A stretch of DNA of 64,000 nt from Larix kaempferi. Taxonomy: Eukaryota > Streptophyta > Pinopsida > Pinales > Pinaceae. Location of the stretch: assembly GCA_027924585.1 (NCBI GenBank), contig BSBM01003398.1, forward strand, positions 1 through 64,000, in the 5' to 3' direction. How positions within the stretch are numbered: the stretch's first letter is position 1; every line of letters begins with the position of its first letter. Position numbers and translations under genes: made by a program. The notes under the pieces are model-generated. The model worked only from the letters and a program-made list of their open reading frames with translations, did not search any database and was not told where the DNA came from. This document shows positions 48,583 to 60,700 of this stretch, in pieces.

Positions 48583-48790
48583 AAATCTGATAAAATCCAA
48601 CTAAGTTTAACATGAGGCTAAGATTCATCCTCCAATGGATGTATTGCAGAGAACCAGAACAATTCCCACAAGGGCACCTTCTTGGCAACAGAATACCAAG
48701 TAGCATTTGATACAAATCCCACCATTGCAGTCGAAGTGAAGTGGAATGCAGTTGTAGCAAATCTGAAGTCATAGCCATCGGAGTTGCAAT
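48583..48790 (-). pseudogene. Captured fragment of a UDP-rhamnose/UDP-galactose transporter-like protein
   Basis: The minus frame reads GYDFRFATTAFHFTSTAMVGF, VSNATWYSVAKKVPLWELFWFS and then, after two one-base losses, MNLSLMLNLVGFYQI. This order (FATT..FHF, VGxVSNATG, K.VPLWEL.WFS, MNxSLMLNSVGFYQI) is that of the plant URGT family of Golgi nucleotide-sugar transporters of the drug/metabolite transporter superfamily. It would cover parts of three membrane helices. It ends about 37 bp before the PDI start codon. Identification is from remembered family motifs and should be confirmed by search. Confidence 0.75.
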
Positions 48791-48829
48791 GTAATCCTTC
48801 ATTTCTCGAAGAATAGGTGTCCATATCCT

Positions 48830-49080
48830 ATGAACAAGAACAATGTGGTAGCATATCTGATGTAAACTGCATAATGGTGCATCCCTGTCACATCACTTTG
48901 GTTTCAATATGACCCGCAGCTGAGCAATTTCAAAACATTTTGCAAATGCTGTAGAGCTCCTTATACACCAGAAACATAATTTCTTGATGAAGCTTTGGAA
49001 CCTGCGCATAACCCTAACTTTGGCAAGCTGACAGCGTGCTTGTATATGAGTAATGAGATGCTCTACCAGCTTGCGTTAAA
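48830..49080 (-). other. Unassigned segment of the gene-capturing element
   Basis: One minus frame stays open for about 50 codons with a basic, coding-like composition (QARCQLAKVRVMRRFQSFIK). I do not recognise it. It may be a fourth captured fragment or LTR sequence. Confidence 0.3.
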
Positions 49081-49366
49081 CCATAGGATATAAAAGACAT
49101 TGCATTCATGTGTACTACATTCATTTTCATATATGAAAAGACATTTGTTAATCTAAAGGAGCTTAAGTCTTAAATTAATATATTTGTAAATGCACAAAGA
49201 TAATGAAATGAAATCAACACAATCTAAGTTTTTAGGGAAAAAAGAGAAAATAAATGAAGGATAAAAAGTATAAGGTAGAAAAATAGGTCTAGGAAAACTA
49301 GCTGACAGACCTAGGACAAACATGAGGTATACATCATCTCTTAGATCTGCTGTGAGGATTTTCACA

Positions 49367-49935
49367 ATAAGTCCGTTTTGCATGGAATTCATTTGTGCAG
49401 CATGATTGGCTTCCATAGCCTTAATCACATCAGTCAATTCCCTTAGAGGATATTTTGCTAGGTCCTTACTATCTGTTGATGAAGACTTGTCTTTGTTGTC
49501 AGATTGTTTCGATGAAGTTCCTCTGGTGAAACCTAGAAGATTTGACTTTCCGAATGATTGCATAGTTTTATCAATTTTCTCTGCTATCACTTGGGCTCTC
49601 TTCAGATCGGCAATTTCTTTGTCCCTAAGCTGATATCTCATCTCTCCATTGAAAGACTCGATATAGTGAATGAGGATCAAGCCATTTGGAGGCTTGATCT
49701 CGGTATGAAGTCTAGAAATGAGGTTATTAAATCTCTTATTGAATTCTTCCATTGTCTCATTTTCATTTTTCTTCATGTTATTCAGGGATGCTAACAAATA
49801 TTTGTCTTCTTTTTTATCTCCCCACTTGTTCAGGAAGCCCTTTTCAAACTCTTTAAAAGTTTTGTAGCTGTCGGCATCTAAGTCTGAAAACCAATCAAAG
49901 GAATCTTCTTCTAAGGATAGTGCAAACAGCTTCAT
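49367..49935 (-). pseudogene. Gag capsid region of element G
   Basis: About 190 codons run from MKLFALSLEEDSFDWFSDL through FEKGFLNKWGDKKEDKYLL, ETMEEFNKRFNNLISRL and LIHYIESFNGEMRYQL, ending near AMEANHAAQMNSMQNG. This is a classic plant Ty3/gypsy gag (retrotransposon gag domain). It is broken on its C-terminal side by the copia insertion at 49366; the open frame that runs on to 49153 is copia LTR and nested element, not gag. The N-terminal side is shifted out of frame between 49936 and 50012. Confidence 0.9.
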
Positions 49936-50012
49936 CTACACATCTTCATATTTAGCGTTTAGGCACCATTTATTATAACATTGTGAAAAGGATTTTAAAT
50001 GTGCCTTAGCAC

Positions 50013-50222
50013 TTATGGCATGTTACCCTGAAATGAAGGCAATTTTTCAATTTCCTTCTCAGTTACGACATGAGGGTACCCTACGATTGTAGTAAAGTCT
50101 AAAGGGCTAAAAAATTCTCCCATGTCTTCTGGTGGATTAGACTCTTCAAACAGATGGTGAATATCTGAAATTGACTCAAATCTAAGATGTTCGAGTATTC
50201 TCCAAGAGTTTTGTTTATTCAA
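50013..50222 (-). pseudogene. Gag N-terminus of element G
   Basis: The frame starts at a Met 204 bp from the PBS and has DFTTIVGYPHVVTEKEIEKL then PSFQGNMP, matching the IVGYPH...LPxFxG pattern of F1 gag. A shift right after PSFQGNMP, and a stop shortly before MKLFALSL, separate it from the capsid region. The shared pattern shows G and F1 belong to one gag lineage although their LTRs differ. Confidence 0.8.
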
Positions 50223-50425
50223 CCTCCTTCTATATACCTTTTCAAGTTCAGGAATAAGACTGAATAACCCTTCTGAATTTCTTCTTATTGAATATCTCGT
50301 TGAATTATATAAAAGTGGAGTCGCCAGATAGACCGAGTAAATTTCAAATTTTCACAAGATACATCAAACAAAATAAAAACAACAAAAAGAAAAACAAGGT
50401 CATGACCTGGGAATAGAAAGGTTTA

Positions 50426-50443
50426 TCCTCGGCAACGACGCCA
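50426..50443 (-). other. Primer-binding site of element G
   Basis: TCCTCGGCAACGACGCCA on the plus strand is a near match to the tRNA-Asp 3' end and stands three bases from the LTR start. It makes 50447-54231 the 5' LTR of a minus-strand element. 50223-50425 is leader without other features. Confidence 0.85.
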
Positions 50444-50446
50444 AAA

Positions 50447-53400
50447 TGTTGCCGCCTAATACACACCTAGGGGGGACGCGGCAGAAAACCTTCAAGCCGC
50501 TCGGTGTGTCCTTGGGGGCAAGTAAGAGTCAAGTATTGTCACTTGATTACTCGACTCCTTCGTCTAGGCTTACTCCTAGCGAAGCCAAGGGGGGTGGTCC
50601 CTATGAAAAATGAATCTAAGGCTTTTAAGCTATGAAAAGGAAAAGCTTATTCTAGGAGTTTATGATGAAATCACTTAATCAATATACCATAAGTCACTGC
50701 AACATTAAATGAGAATCCACATATTTAAGATACAACACCATTCATGACATTTTGTGAAGATTAATTTAAACAAAGGAAAAGTAAAGACTAGTGCCAATGA
50801 GAATGGAGTGCTTGAAGGGGTTGCTTCTGTGGTCTCAGTGAAAGTATTGCAGTGCCTCAGTTGGTAAATTTTATGATTATTAAATGAGTGGATTAAGGAG
50901 TGGGTTAATTTTTGGTTTGGCCCAAAAGAAACCTAACCCTTCGAACTGAGTGCTTTAGCAGCTTTACCAAGTGTCCAACCAGGCGAGGATGAACCTACTT
51001 AAAGTAACTTATTGACTCTATAGTTTCTGCCCATGCATCCTCCCGAGTTCTCAGAATTCGGTTCAAATGGATTTTCCTATTAAAACTAAGGACCTAGCAC
51101 CTGTTTCTGGTTAACGTTATTATTCAGACTGAGCTGCAAAGGCTAAGAGCATACTTTGTGTTTGGGGTGTTGGTAAGTCTTATTAATAAATGTGAATGGA
51201 TGATTAATCTAAACTAAACCCCAAGGGTATCTTTTCTTCACACCAAAAAATGATGGAGTACTTCAGTAGATCAAGGGGGTTAATTTTATCTTGAAAGTTT
51301 TTAGAACAAGATTGTCATTTATTTTAAAGTGAATGATTAATCTATAATAAACCCCAAGAGTATATTTTCTTCCACCAAAGGTGTAGTACTTCGGTAGAGC
51401 AAGGGGGGCTAATTTTACTTGAAGTTTTTTAGAACAAGTTATGGTTTATTTTGTAGCACTTAGGTGAAAAAATTGTAAAAGATTGTAAGTCCCCCTGGGA
51501 TGCCTTGTGTGCTTTGTGAATGTCATGTAATTACTACTAACAAAAAGTAAACTAGTCTAAACCAAGAAAAGAAGAAAAAATGCAAAAAGTGAAAAATGCG
51601 AAGTTCAGGCACTGGAATTGGTTGCTTGCTCTTTTTATTTTTTCGATTTACAAAATGAAATAGAGATGAACTACTGCTTTCCCTTTGTGCTTAGGGAACA
51701 AGTCAGTTTACAATTTTATTGGAAAAAAAAGGATCAACACTGAACTATTAGTTCTTGAAAGTGTTCAGGGAGCCTTGATATGTTAAATTTCTTGGTTCTT
51801 TGGGTTCAACCTGCTAAAAGAAAATATCAGACCAGCAAACAAACTTAATCACAATGACAAATCAGAACACTTAAAGAGCGTTCTGATAACACTACAAATC
51901 ACCAAAATGAACTACAATGCAACTAGTATGTAAAAATGAAGTTTTGGGGCACTTTTTTGGATTTAAAACTAACTTTTAAATTATTTTAAATGTTGGAACT
52001 GATATTTAAATGTAAAAAACCAGCGAACAATATAATGCTTAGAATATACCGAAACACACTTTAAAAGTATATTTCGTTTATGTGCAAAAAATGGAAAAAA
52101 TCTACTTCAACACAAGGCAAATGGAGTCAAAAAATAACTAAGGAAAGTGAGCTAGAAAGCTACTTTCCTTAAGATCTTTGGCTTGCTTTGGAAAACCTAA
52201 GCCCAAATATCTAAAGGAACTTGCTTGCCAAATATGAAATGAAAACTAGAAAGCTTATAAGACTTAGAAAGTACAATTTTTTTAAGATATTTCAAATGAT
52301 AGATAATTTGCACTAGAAAAGCCTAAAACTTGTAGATCTAGAAATTAGAAATGAGCTTTGAATACTTAATCTAGATTCTAAGAGATCTAAAACTTGACAA
52401 AATTCTTAAGATAGGTATTTTGAGAAAGTATGTAAAAGCTTTAAACCAAGGTAACCGTAACCAAAGATAGCTTAGAAAGAAGAGATGGGGAAGATGAAAT
52501 AACTCTTTCAGTATGATACTTCGAGACTTGGAGATGACCTTCTGGATTGCCGAGGGACTAGATCTGAAATAAGAAGTTAGAAAAGAAAAAGAGGTACAAG
52601 CAAGTCCTCTTCTCCTCCAACCAAAGAATACCTGTAGCTTACATCAACTCATACACAAAACCTGAGATCTGGATGGCATATAAATAAGAAAACACAACCA
52701 AAATATTCATAAACAAATGAAATACTTAAAAGTTTGATTTCTTAGCATTTAAACAACATAATTAGAGAAGTAAACAAACTTAACTAATTGAAGATCACAA
52801 AACAGATAGCTGTCCTTATAATGAACCAATATCTAGGTAGGAAATGGATGAGCAACTTGCTACAGTTCTCCTTCGTTTAACACATCAACCATTCATCCAC
52901 ACATCAAAGAGCAAGACAAAATTTCGACCTCCAAAGTCTCTTTATTCTCAGATAGTTCTCAAAAAATATTACAATAGCAAAGATTTGCCTCAAACACCAA
53001 CTACTGAAAGAGAGGGCATAAGCTTGCTTAAATAACACATTACATGCAAAGAGGAGCCAAAAACCTAAGAAAGGCGAATGAGTGTGATTGAAGAGTTAAT
53101 CACAAGTGAATGGCGTTGATTGGAGTTGAATGGATGCCAATCCAAAGACCCTGCGCCACCTCTCCATGAGGTAGGCGCACTCTTCCAAGAGAGCTCCCAC
53201 GTGAGCCTGTTCTTCCACGTATGAGTTTGATGTGAAGTCGATCCATTGATTTGAGGCTGCGATTGGATTGCCAATTCAATGGGGATGTGCCACCTCTCCA
53301 TGAGGTAGGAATATTCCCCATTGTAAACATCACCACCAAACTAGAGCTGCCGCGTGGAGGAAATGTCAACGTGAGGGAGAAGGCGCATCCCTTACTTGGA

Positions 53401-54231
53401 TTCGCTCAACCTTAATTTCTCCATCATATGAGTTTGGATAAAATGCTTTGATCTTTAAACTTAGTCGCCAACCTTATGTGACATCATGCTATGTCATTTT
53501 GGCATGTGTTAATTCCATTTTTTTATTTTTTTATTTTTTTTATTTTTTGTATTTGGTGCATTTTGATGCATTTTAGCATTAAAATGCCATTTTGTAGCTT
53601 TGATAGGCAAAACTGCTCCACGGGGCATTTTTGGTCTCCTGAAACATAGGAAAAGCAGGTACCAGGGTAAAGAGGATGCTCTGAGCTTGAAAACGAGCAT
53701 CCCTGCACCAAATTCTGACTTTGGATCACACTTTTATCTTTTGATTTTTTTCATTTAAACCATTAAAAATGCGAAAAAATTATTTTCCTCAAAATTGACT
53801 GAAACTTCTGGGGGACCTAGTACATGACAAAACGACATTATTTTAGCGTCTAGCATGTTTATAAATGTTATAAAATGGACTCTAATAATCCCCTAAGGCC
53901 TAACCACCACTTTGGGCATTCCATCTTTGGAGGAGCAGGAGAAAACCTCATCAATTATACTCGGCTAAAGGCAAAGCATAATCAACAAGGGAGAAAACTC
54001 CTTGGAATACCTTCTTTGGTTGTCAAGTCCTAGGGAACCAAGTCACTCAAAGACCACCATGCTAGCACATTTTATTACAAACCCCGGGGGGCATGGTCAC
54101 TTATTATAGAAATGAAAAAAAAAGGCCAAAATAGTCCAAGGCTGGAACATCTGAACTATGATAAGCACAAATAATTGTGCAATACTGTCGGCTCACTGAA
54201 GTCCCACTGATGTGCAATTCAGCTGGTAACA
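50447..54231 (-). repeat. F2 5' LTR of element G (3785 bp)
   Basis: It starts TGTTGCCGCC and ends GGTAACA on the plus strand. The outer end abuts AGATA (54232-54236), the likely TSD, whose partner is left of the window. It aligns with 58865-62393 end to end, with length differences. Open frames inside (for example 53065-53369) have no support. Confidence 0.9.
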
Positions 54232-54529
54232 AGATAGAAGGCATCTAGATAGTCACCGTATGCATACGGGATATGGAAAAGTGTTGTGCCAAAGCATTGG
54301 CCAAGATAGTTGCATAACTATGTGAATCATATCAGTATGCATAAAAGGTTATCATTGAAATGATTTGATGATTATGAAGTGTTACTAATCTTGGAATTGA
54401 ATTTGATTTGTAGGAAAGATCGTGTGATATGATCTACATGAGAAGGATGATGAAAACTTGTTTCGAAGAACAAGTGATGACTGTTCAGCAAGAAATCTTA
54501 CAAATCAAACATACTACAGAGGTACAAGG
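54232..54529. other. Unassigned flank of element G
   Basis: It is about 300 bp of AT-rich sequence between the F2 LTR and the first recognisable copia RT residues. It may be decayed copia sequence. I see no motif in it. Confidence 0.5.
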
Positions 54530-55891
54530 CAAGGCCTGTGGCTTGCAGTTTCTCACATGAAGAGGGAATTGTATACACTTCTACTACAACTATACTCACG
54601 ATAGCCGCAGTAATGAAATAAAAGTTACATCAGGAGAACATGAAGGAAGCTTTCCTGGATGATGAAGTGTATGTGGAGAATCCACTAAGATTTGAGGCAC
54701 ATACATGTGTGAGGCCTTGGACAGACACCTTGAACATGGGACGACATATGGACTTGTTGCCTAGCCGATAAGGAGAATATCTTGGAATAAATATTCTAGC
54801 TCCCAGTGACATTGTGAAAGACCAATGATATGGATAACCTCTTACAGAAGATTAAAGAAGGCTTTGTACGAGGTCAACAAGAACCCAAGATCATTGGTTA
54901 TTTGATGAGTTTGATGATCACCACGGGTGATGCAGATTTCAACCTTTGCTACAAGGTTGAGGATGGTTGCTATATATACAGATAGCTTGATTCTCGCAAA
55001 AGCTCACAGATGGATGCAGAGAGTGCATGATGTTAGACACAGAGGGAGGACTCCACCTCAGAGGGAGAAGATCTCAAAGTTCAAGAATCTTGGCATGATT
55101 CTTGCAATTAGACATGTGGTTGAGATGAGATGATATTTTCCTTATCCAAGGAAAATATGCAGATGAGGTAGTGAAGGGATTCAGGATGATGGATAGTGGC
55201 TTCCATAAGCTACAGACAGATTATTGTTTCGTTGATGTACTTGACGAACACGAGACCGGACATATGTTGTGTTGTGAACACTTTGAGCCAGTTCCTGACG
55301 GATTCGAGACAAATTCACCTGGTTGCTGCAAAGAATATATTGAGGTACCTGAAGGGTACAGTGGATTATGTGCTCAAATATGACATGAATCAAAAGGTTA
55401 ACCTGCAGGGTTATGTTGATTCGGATTGGGCAGGCAGTGCTGCAGATAGGAAGAGCACTTAGGGGTGATGCTTCAGTATGGGATCATGTGTGATCTCCTA
55501 GTTTAGCAGGAAGCAGTCCTGCGTGGCACTGAGTACAACCGAAGCAAAGTATGCCGCAGCTTGTTTGGCTAGTTGTGAGGTAGTATGGCTGAGGAAGCTA
55601 CTGTCTAATTTGTTTGATCTCCAGTTAGAGGCGACTTGTATATTCTATGACAACCAGAGTTGTGTGAAGTTGTTTGAGAACCCAGTGTTCCATGACAAGT
55701 CAAAGCACATTGAGATCAAGTATCACTATATTAGGGATATGGTGCAGAGAGGAGCAGTGAAGCTCCAGTATGTTGCGATGGAAGATCAAATAGTCGATGT
55801 GTTGACCAAGCCGCTAGCCAGAGTGAAGTTTGAGTACTTCAGAGAGAAGCTTGGTGTTCTTCAAATTAAGATTCCTTCCAAGGGTAAGTGA
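54530..55891 (+). pseudogene. Ty1/copia reverse transcriptase-RNase H remnant
   Basis: Broken frames on the plus strand spell a copia pol C-terminus. KARPVA..FSHEEGI is the RT start near 54530; FLDDEVYVENPLRF is at 54650. After rearranged or lost sequence come the KFKNLGMI region (55075), GKYADEVVKGFRM (55155), ISYRQIIVSLMYLTNTRPDI with RYLKGTVDYVL and YVDSDWAGSAADRKST (55200-55462), and STTEAKYAAACLASCEVVWLRKLL with FYDNQSCVKL, HIEIKYHYIRDMV and DVLTKPLA (55523-55891). The YVDD box is not found; the sequence between 54720 and 55060 is scrambled by stops. The last 122 codons are open and end normally. Confidence 0.88.
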
Positions 55892-55920
55892 TGAGTCTGG
55901 AAGACGCAGATGCACATGAG

Positions 55921-56312
55921 CCTTTCCGACATGGTGGTAGGTTGGTCCTCCCATGTGCGTTGATGTAAGTGTTGTGCCTTTCCGACATGGTGGTAGGTTG
56001 GTCCTCCCATGTGCATTGATGTAAGTGCAGTTCCTTTCCGACATGGTGGTAGGTTGGTCCTCCCATGTGGATTGATGTAAGTGCAGATCCTTTCCGACAT
56101 GGTGGTAGGTTGGTCCTCCCATGTGCGTTGATGTAAGTGTAGTGCCTTTCTGACATGGTGGTAGGTTGGTCCTCCCATGTGCGTTGATGTAAGTGCAGAG
56201 CCTTTCCGACATGGTGGTAGGCTGGTCCTCCCATGGTCGTTGATGTAAGTGTTGATCCTTTCCCAAATGGTGGTAGGTTGGTTCTCCCATGTCGATTGAT
56301 GTAAGTGTTGTG
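55921..56312. repeat. 56-bp minisatellite, seven units
   Basis: Units start at 55921, 55977, 56033, 56089, 56145, 56201 and 56257 with CCTTTCCGACATGGTGG. The first five are almost identical and the last two more diverged (CCTTTCCCAAATGG). It lies between the copia pol stop and the presumed 3' LTR. As 56 is not a multiple of 3 and the unit has no stop on the minus strand, three overlapping minus-strand open frames arise. They are artefacts of the repeat. Confidence 0.93.
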
Positions 56313-56660
56313 TGATGTGCATCTAGGCTGTGCTCCATGTGACGATGAGATGATCTGAAGACGATGATGTCATAGTAGGAGACGCAGGTATTTGCAGAGG
56401 CAATGTAATGACTGGTCCTAGGTTGTACCGACTTGATGGCTTGCTCACAGAGATGATGAAGACCTACATGAGGGCTAGGCTTACATCCAGCATGAAAAAC
56501 GGTTGGCTCTGTAGAACTTCCTATGACGAGTAGAATTGAGAAATAGCACCAATCGATGGTCGACATGATGAGGATTGCAGTATCAGTGATGCCGACGATC
56601 CAGTGTTGATGATGATGTTCCAGCATTGTTGATCCAGCGACGAAGACTTGTGTCCATATG
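56313..56660 (+). other. Copia internal 3' end, non-coding
   Basis: It is about 350 bp between the minisatellite and the presumed LTR, rich in GATGATG. There are no long plus frames and no clear purine tract. Confidence 0.4.
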
Positions 56661-57293
56661 TGTTGATGCCTGTGTCAAGAGAATACCTTCCTAGTTAAGA
56701 GGCAGTATTAATGTAATTGCAACTTCGGAAGATATTCACTTGTATTTTATATTGTAATTATTATTGTATTTCATTTGTACCTCCGACGGAGATGTTTATT
56801 CCTCCGGTCGGAGAAGTCATTATTGTATTTGGGTCATGTAAATTCATTGAGGTAAATCCTCCCATGTAAGTCGGGGCATTAGTTCCCCTAGAGTCATTTG
56901 TATTGGGGTTTTTAAGTCCCCTAGAGGAGTCGGCCCAGTCAGCTTTAGTTGGGGTCGACTTGTCAAGTGGTAAAGGTAAAGTATAAATACAGAGCTAGGC
57001 TCTCTATTTATTCATTCACTCACACTCACTCAATTCGCATTAGTGAGAGAGAGGATAAGTTCTCACAAGTGGAGAAGAGAGAAGTTGTTGAAGACCATCT
57101 CTATTTTGGGTTTTACTTTTTGTGACATTGTATTGGTGATCATTCTATCTCTGAGGAAGTTGCAGGGTTTTCTCCTTTATGGTTTCCCAGAGGAAAATAT
57201 TTGTGTCTCTTGTGTCTCTTGTGTTTATGTTGTGCTTGTTATTCTCTCAATAAGATCCTAGATAACTATTGATTAAAAGTTGAAAATCGAACA
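56661..57293 (+). repeat. Presumed copia 3' LTR (about 630 bp)
   Basis: The borders TGTTGATG and ATCGAACA are imperfect inverted repeats and are my best guess, since no second LTR is in the window. A plus-strand TATAAATA box at 56982-56989, followed by CTCTCTATTTATTCATTCACTC, fits an LTR promoter. The internal 72-codon frame at 57043-57261 has no support as a gene. Confidence 0.5.
56982..56989 (+). promoter_or_regulatory. TATA box of the copia LTR
   Basis: TATAAATA follows AAAGG. It lies about 320 bp into the presumed LTR, which is a usual place for a copia U3/R border. Confidence 0.55.
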
Positions 57294-57708
57294 TCTACTT
57301 CACTACATAAGATGTCCATGGATGACCACAATAGTAGGTAAATATGACCCAAAAGTACAATCCAGTAATGACAATGTGTGAGTGCAAAAGCAACTCCCAG
57401 AAGTCAAAATATAAAACAAGCTAAACTAAACCACTGAAAAAGAAAATTAACCAAAGGAATAAGAATATACAACATGAATAGGGCTATCATCCTCAGCAGA
57501 AGGGGAAGCCATTGATGTCACAAAAGAAACAATAGTGGAAGTAGAGGAAGATGAAGACGACCCTGCTGAACCACCAACTATGAGCCAATGCACTGCTTGA
57601 TAATGTCCTCAAGGGAGAGTCCATATCTGAGAGGACCTGGTTTTGTAACCCTGGACAGAGAGTGGAACCAATCCATCGAGACTACTAGAGTATACCAAGA
57701 AATAAAGG
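57294..57708 (-). other. Unassigned segment, possibly gag-like on the minus strand
   Basis: It is 415 bp between the copia LTR and the F2 LTR. On the minus strand one frame reads RMDWFHSLSRVTKPGPLRYGL then SLEDIIKQCIGS, which looks like a protein, followed by frameshifted Ser-rich text. I do not recognise it. It may be the target site of the F2 LTR in another decayed element. Confidence 0.35.
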
Positions 57709-60700
57709 TGTTACCACCTAAAGTTGCACTTTAGTTGGACTTCAGTAAGCCGCCAGTATTGCACAATTACTTGTGCTCTTTCAGAGTTCAGAAGTTACAA
57801 GTTTGGCCTATTTAGGGCCCCCTTTTTAATTTTTGTAGTGCATGACCTTTCCCCACGAGGTTTGTAATAAGTGTGCAAGCATGGTGGTCTTTGAGTGACT
57901 CGGTTCCCTAGGACTTGAAAACCAGAGAAGGTATTCCAAGGATTTTTTTCCCTTGTTGATTATACTTTGCCTTTAGCCGAGTATAATTGATGAGTTTTTC
58001 TCCTGCACCTCCAAAGCTGGAATGCCCAAAGTGGTGGTTAGTCCTTAGGGGGTTATTAGAGTCCATTTTGTAACATGTATAAACATGCTAGACACTAAAA
58101 TTTTATCGTTTGGTCATGTACTAGGTCCCCCAGAAGTTTCAGTCAATTCCGAGAAAAATAATTTTTTTCGCATTTTTAAGCCATTTTTTAATGGTTTAAA
58201 TGAAAAAATTCAAATGGTGATAAAAGTGTGATCCGGAGTCGGCATTTGACGCAGGGATGCTCGTTTTCAAGCTCAGAGCATCCTCTTTACCTTGGTGCTC
58301 GGACTTTCTATGTTTCGGGTGACCAAAACACCCCGTGGAGCAATTTTGCCTATAAAAGCTACAGAATGGCATTTTAATGCTAAAATTGCATCAAAATGCA
58401 CCAAGCTAAAAAAAAATATTAAAAAAAAAAGGAATTTGGCACATGCCAATTGACATGGAATTAGTCAAATTAAGTGGGCGACTAAGTGAAAGGACAAAGC
58501 TTATGTTAAAAATGATTCTAAAAGATCAAACATTGAATATTCTTTCTAAGGTTCGCCCTCCATCCTCACGTGGGCCAAGTTCTCTTCACGGCATGTGCGA
58601 ATTGGTTGAGGATAAGTTTGGTGGGGGTGCTTACCTCTTGTGAGGTGGCACCACCCACATGGATAAGCTTCAGATTTAATATCCAATCCAACCCCACTAC
58701 CCACGCAGTTTAGAAACTTCAATTTTTCCCTCCTTCACGTGGGCCAGCCGGCTCCCACACAGTCGTCTACAGTTGTGATAATTCATTGGTGGGGGGCGGT
58801 TACCTTATTCTTGAGGTGGCACAATGCATTTGGACGGGTTTCTATTCAAAGCACCAATCCAACTTGTTGCCGCCTAATACACACCTGGGGGGGACACGGC
58901 AGGAAACCTTCAAGCCGCTCGGTGTGTCCTTGGGGGCAAGTGAGAGTCAAGTGTTGTCACCTTATTACTCGACTCCTCCGTCTAGGCTTACTCCTAGCGA
59001 AGCCAAGGGGGGTGGTCCCTATGAAAAATAATCTAAGGCTTTTAATCTACAACAAAAGATAAAAGTCTATTCTAGGAGTTAAAGATGACGAGATGATAAA
59101 ATATAACAACAAAGCACTACTTGTGAATTAAATCAAATAGCTAACCCAACATAAGATAAATAAGCATTCACGATATTTATGATTGACTTAAACACAGAAA
59201 ATTAAAGACCAGTGCTGAGAATGTAAAAATGCTTGTAAGTACTGTTGTGTGGGGTTGCTTGTGTAGTCTCAGTGAAAGTATTGCAGTGGCTCGGTTGGTA
59301 AATTTTATAGTTATTAAATGAGTAGTTAAGGAGTGGGTTGATTCTTGGTTTGGCCCAAAAGAAAACCTAAACTTCGAACTGAGTGCTCTAGCAACCTTAC
59401 CAAGTGTCCAACCAGGTGAGGATGAACCCGCTTAAGAACCTGCTGACTCTGTGGATTCAGTCCATGCAACCTCCCGAGTCCTTAGAATTGGATTTTAATG
59501 GATTGTCCTATTAACACTAAATACCTTACACCCGTTTCTGATTGAGCCAACTGTTCCGACTAAGCTACAGTGGTCAAGAGCATACTCCGAGTTTGGGGCG
59601 TTGTTCGTTTTATTAAATAGGTATGAGTGGATGATTAATCTACACTAAACCCCAAGCATAAAGCAAGGGGGGTTAATTTTAGGATTAAATTTTAAGCACA
59701 GAATAATAATTTGAAATAAACACAAAAGCATATAAAATGAAAAACGGGTCCTTGGAGGACGTTGTGTGCTTGAGTGTGTTATTTAATTACTACTGCTTGA
59801 ATGAAAACTAATCTAAAACAAAAAAAATAAAAATAAAAATAAAAAAGGGAAGGGTGCGAATCCCCCCTGGGGGGATTGGGTTCAGGCGCTGGAATTGCCT
59901 GCTGTGCTCTTTTTATTTTTTTATATTTACACATGAAGCTCAAGAAACACTGCTGGTCCTTTAACTAGGCACCAATACAGTTTACAAATGTTAGAATGAT
60001 GTAAGGGAGGTAAAACTAGCTCCCCGGATGGCTACGGACACCTCCGAATCTCAGACTTTGAGCTTCAACAAGTTCGGACCTGCTAAAAGACAAAAAAAAC
60101 CAGCGAACTGAATTAGTCTTAAAAATGCCAAGAAACACTTAAAAAGTGTCTTTGACGTTGCTACAAAAAATTGCAAAAATTTCTAACTTAGCTAGCAACC
60201 TAGAACTAAATAAAATGAAGCTATTAGACTCTTTAGATTGCTACTTGCTTAGATCTATTAATCAAATGAACTTTGAAGCAAGATTTAGATTTAAATAGGA
60301 CAGTAACCGAGATAGAATAAAAAAATGGATCTAGAAAAGTGAACCCATGGGGGTTGAGCGTTTTGAAGAATGGGTAATGGAGTCAAGCTCCCTGATGCAC
60401 CGGTAAGATCGAGACTTGGTTCGTATTTACTGAATGAAGGCACGATCTAACATGTTCGTGGACTTCTCCAGCTTAGGCTACCTGTAGACAGCTGCAAACA
60501 ACTAGCAAGGGGATAAGAGCATATGTGTAGATAATTAAAAGAAAGCAGCGATGCAATGAATTCAAACAAGAAATTACATTACTCTTAGCCTCCTAATATT
60601 ATCAACATGAATAAGCAAACTATAAAGTATTACTTACAGATCTTATAGAAGATAGCTTCCCTTTAAAGACATATAATCCCAACAATACTAGCTATGAAAC

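Noticed and set aside
49153-49366. C-terminal 71 codons of the gag frame of element G
   Set aside because: They read through the copia LTR and the nested element after the insertion point, so they are chance coding.
55921-56312. CRISPR-like array
   Set aside because: Units are contiguous with no spacers, and the DNA is plant nuclear.
55814-56626. Long overlapping minus-strand open frames of 270, 153 and 122 codons
   Set aside because: They arise because a 56-bp stop-free unit repeats seven times and shifts frame each time. The peptides are repeats of one another, and the true coding strand here is the plus-strand copia pol.
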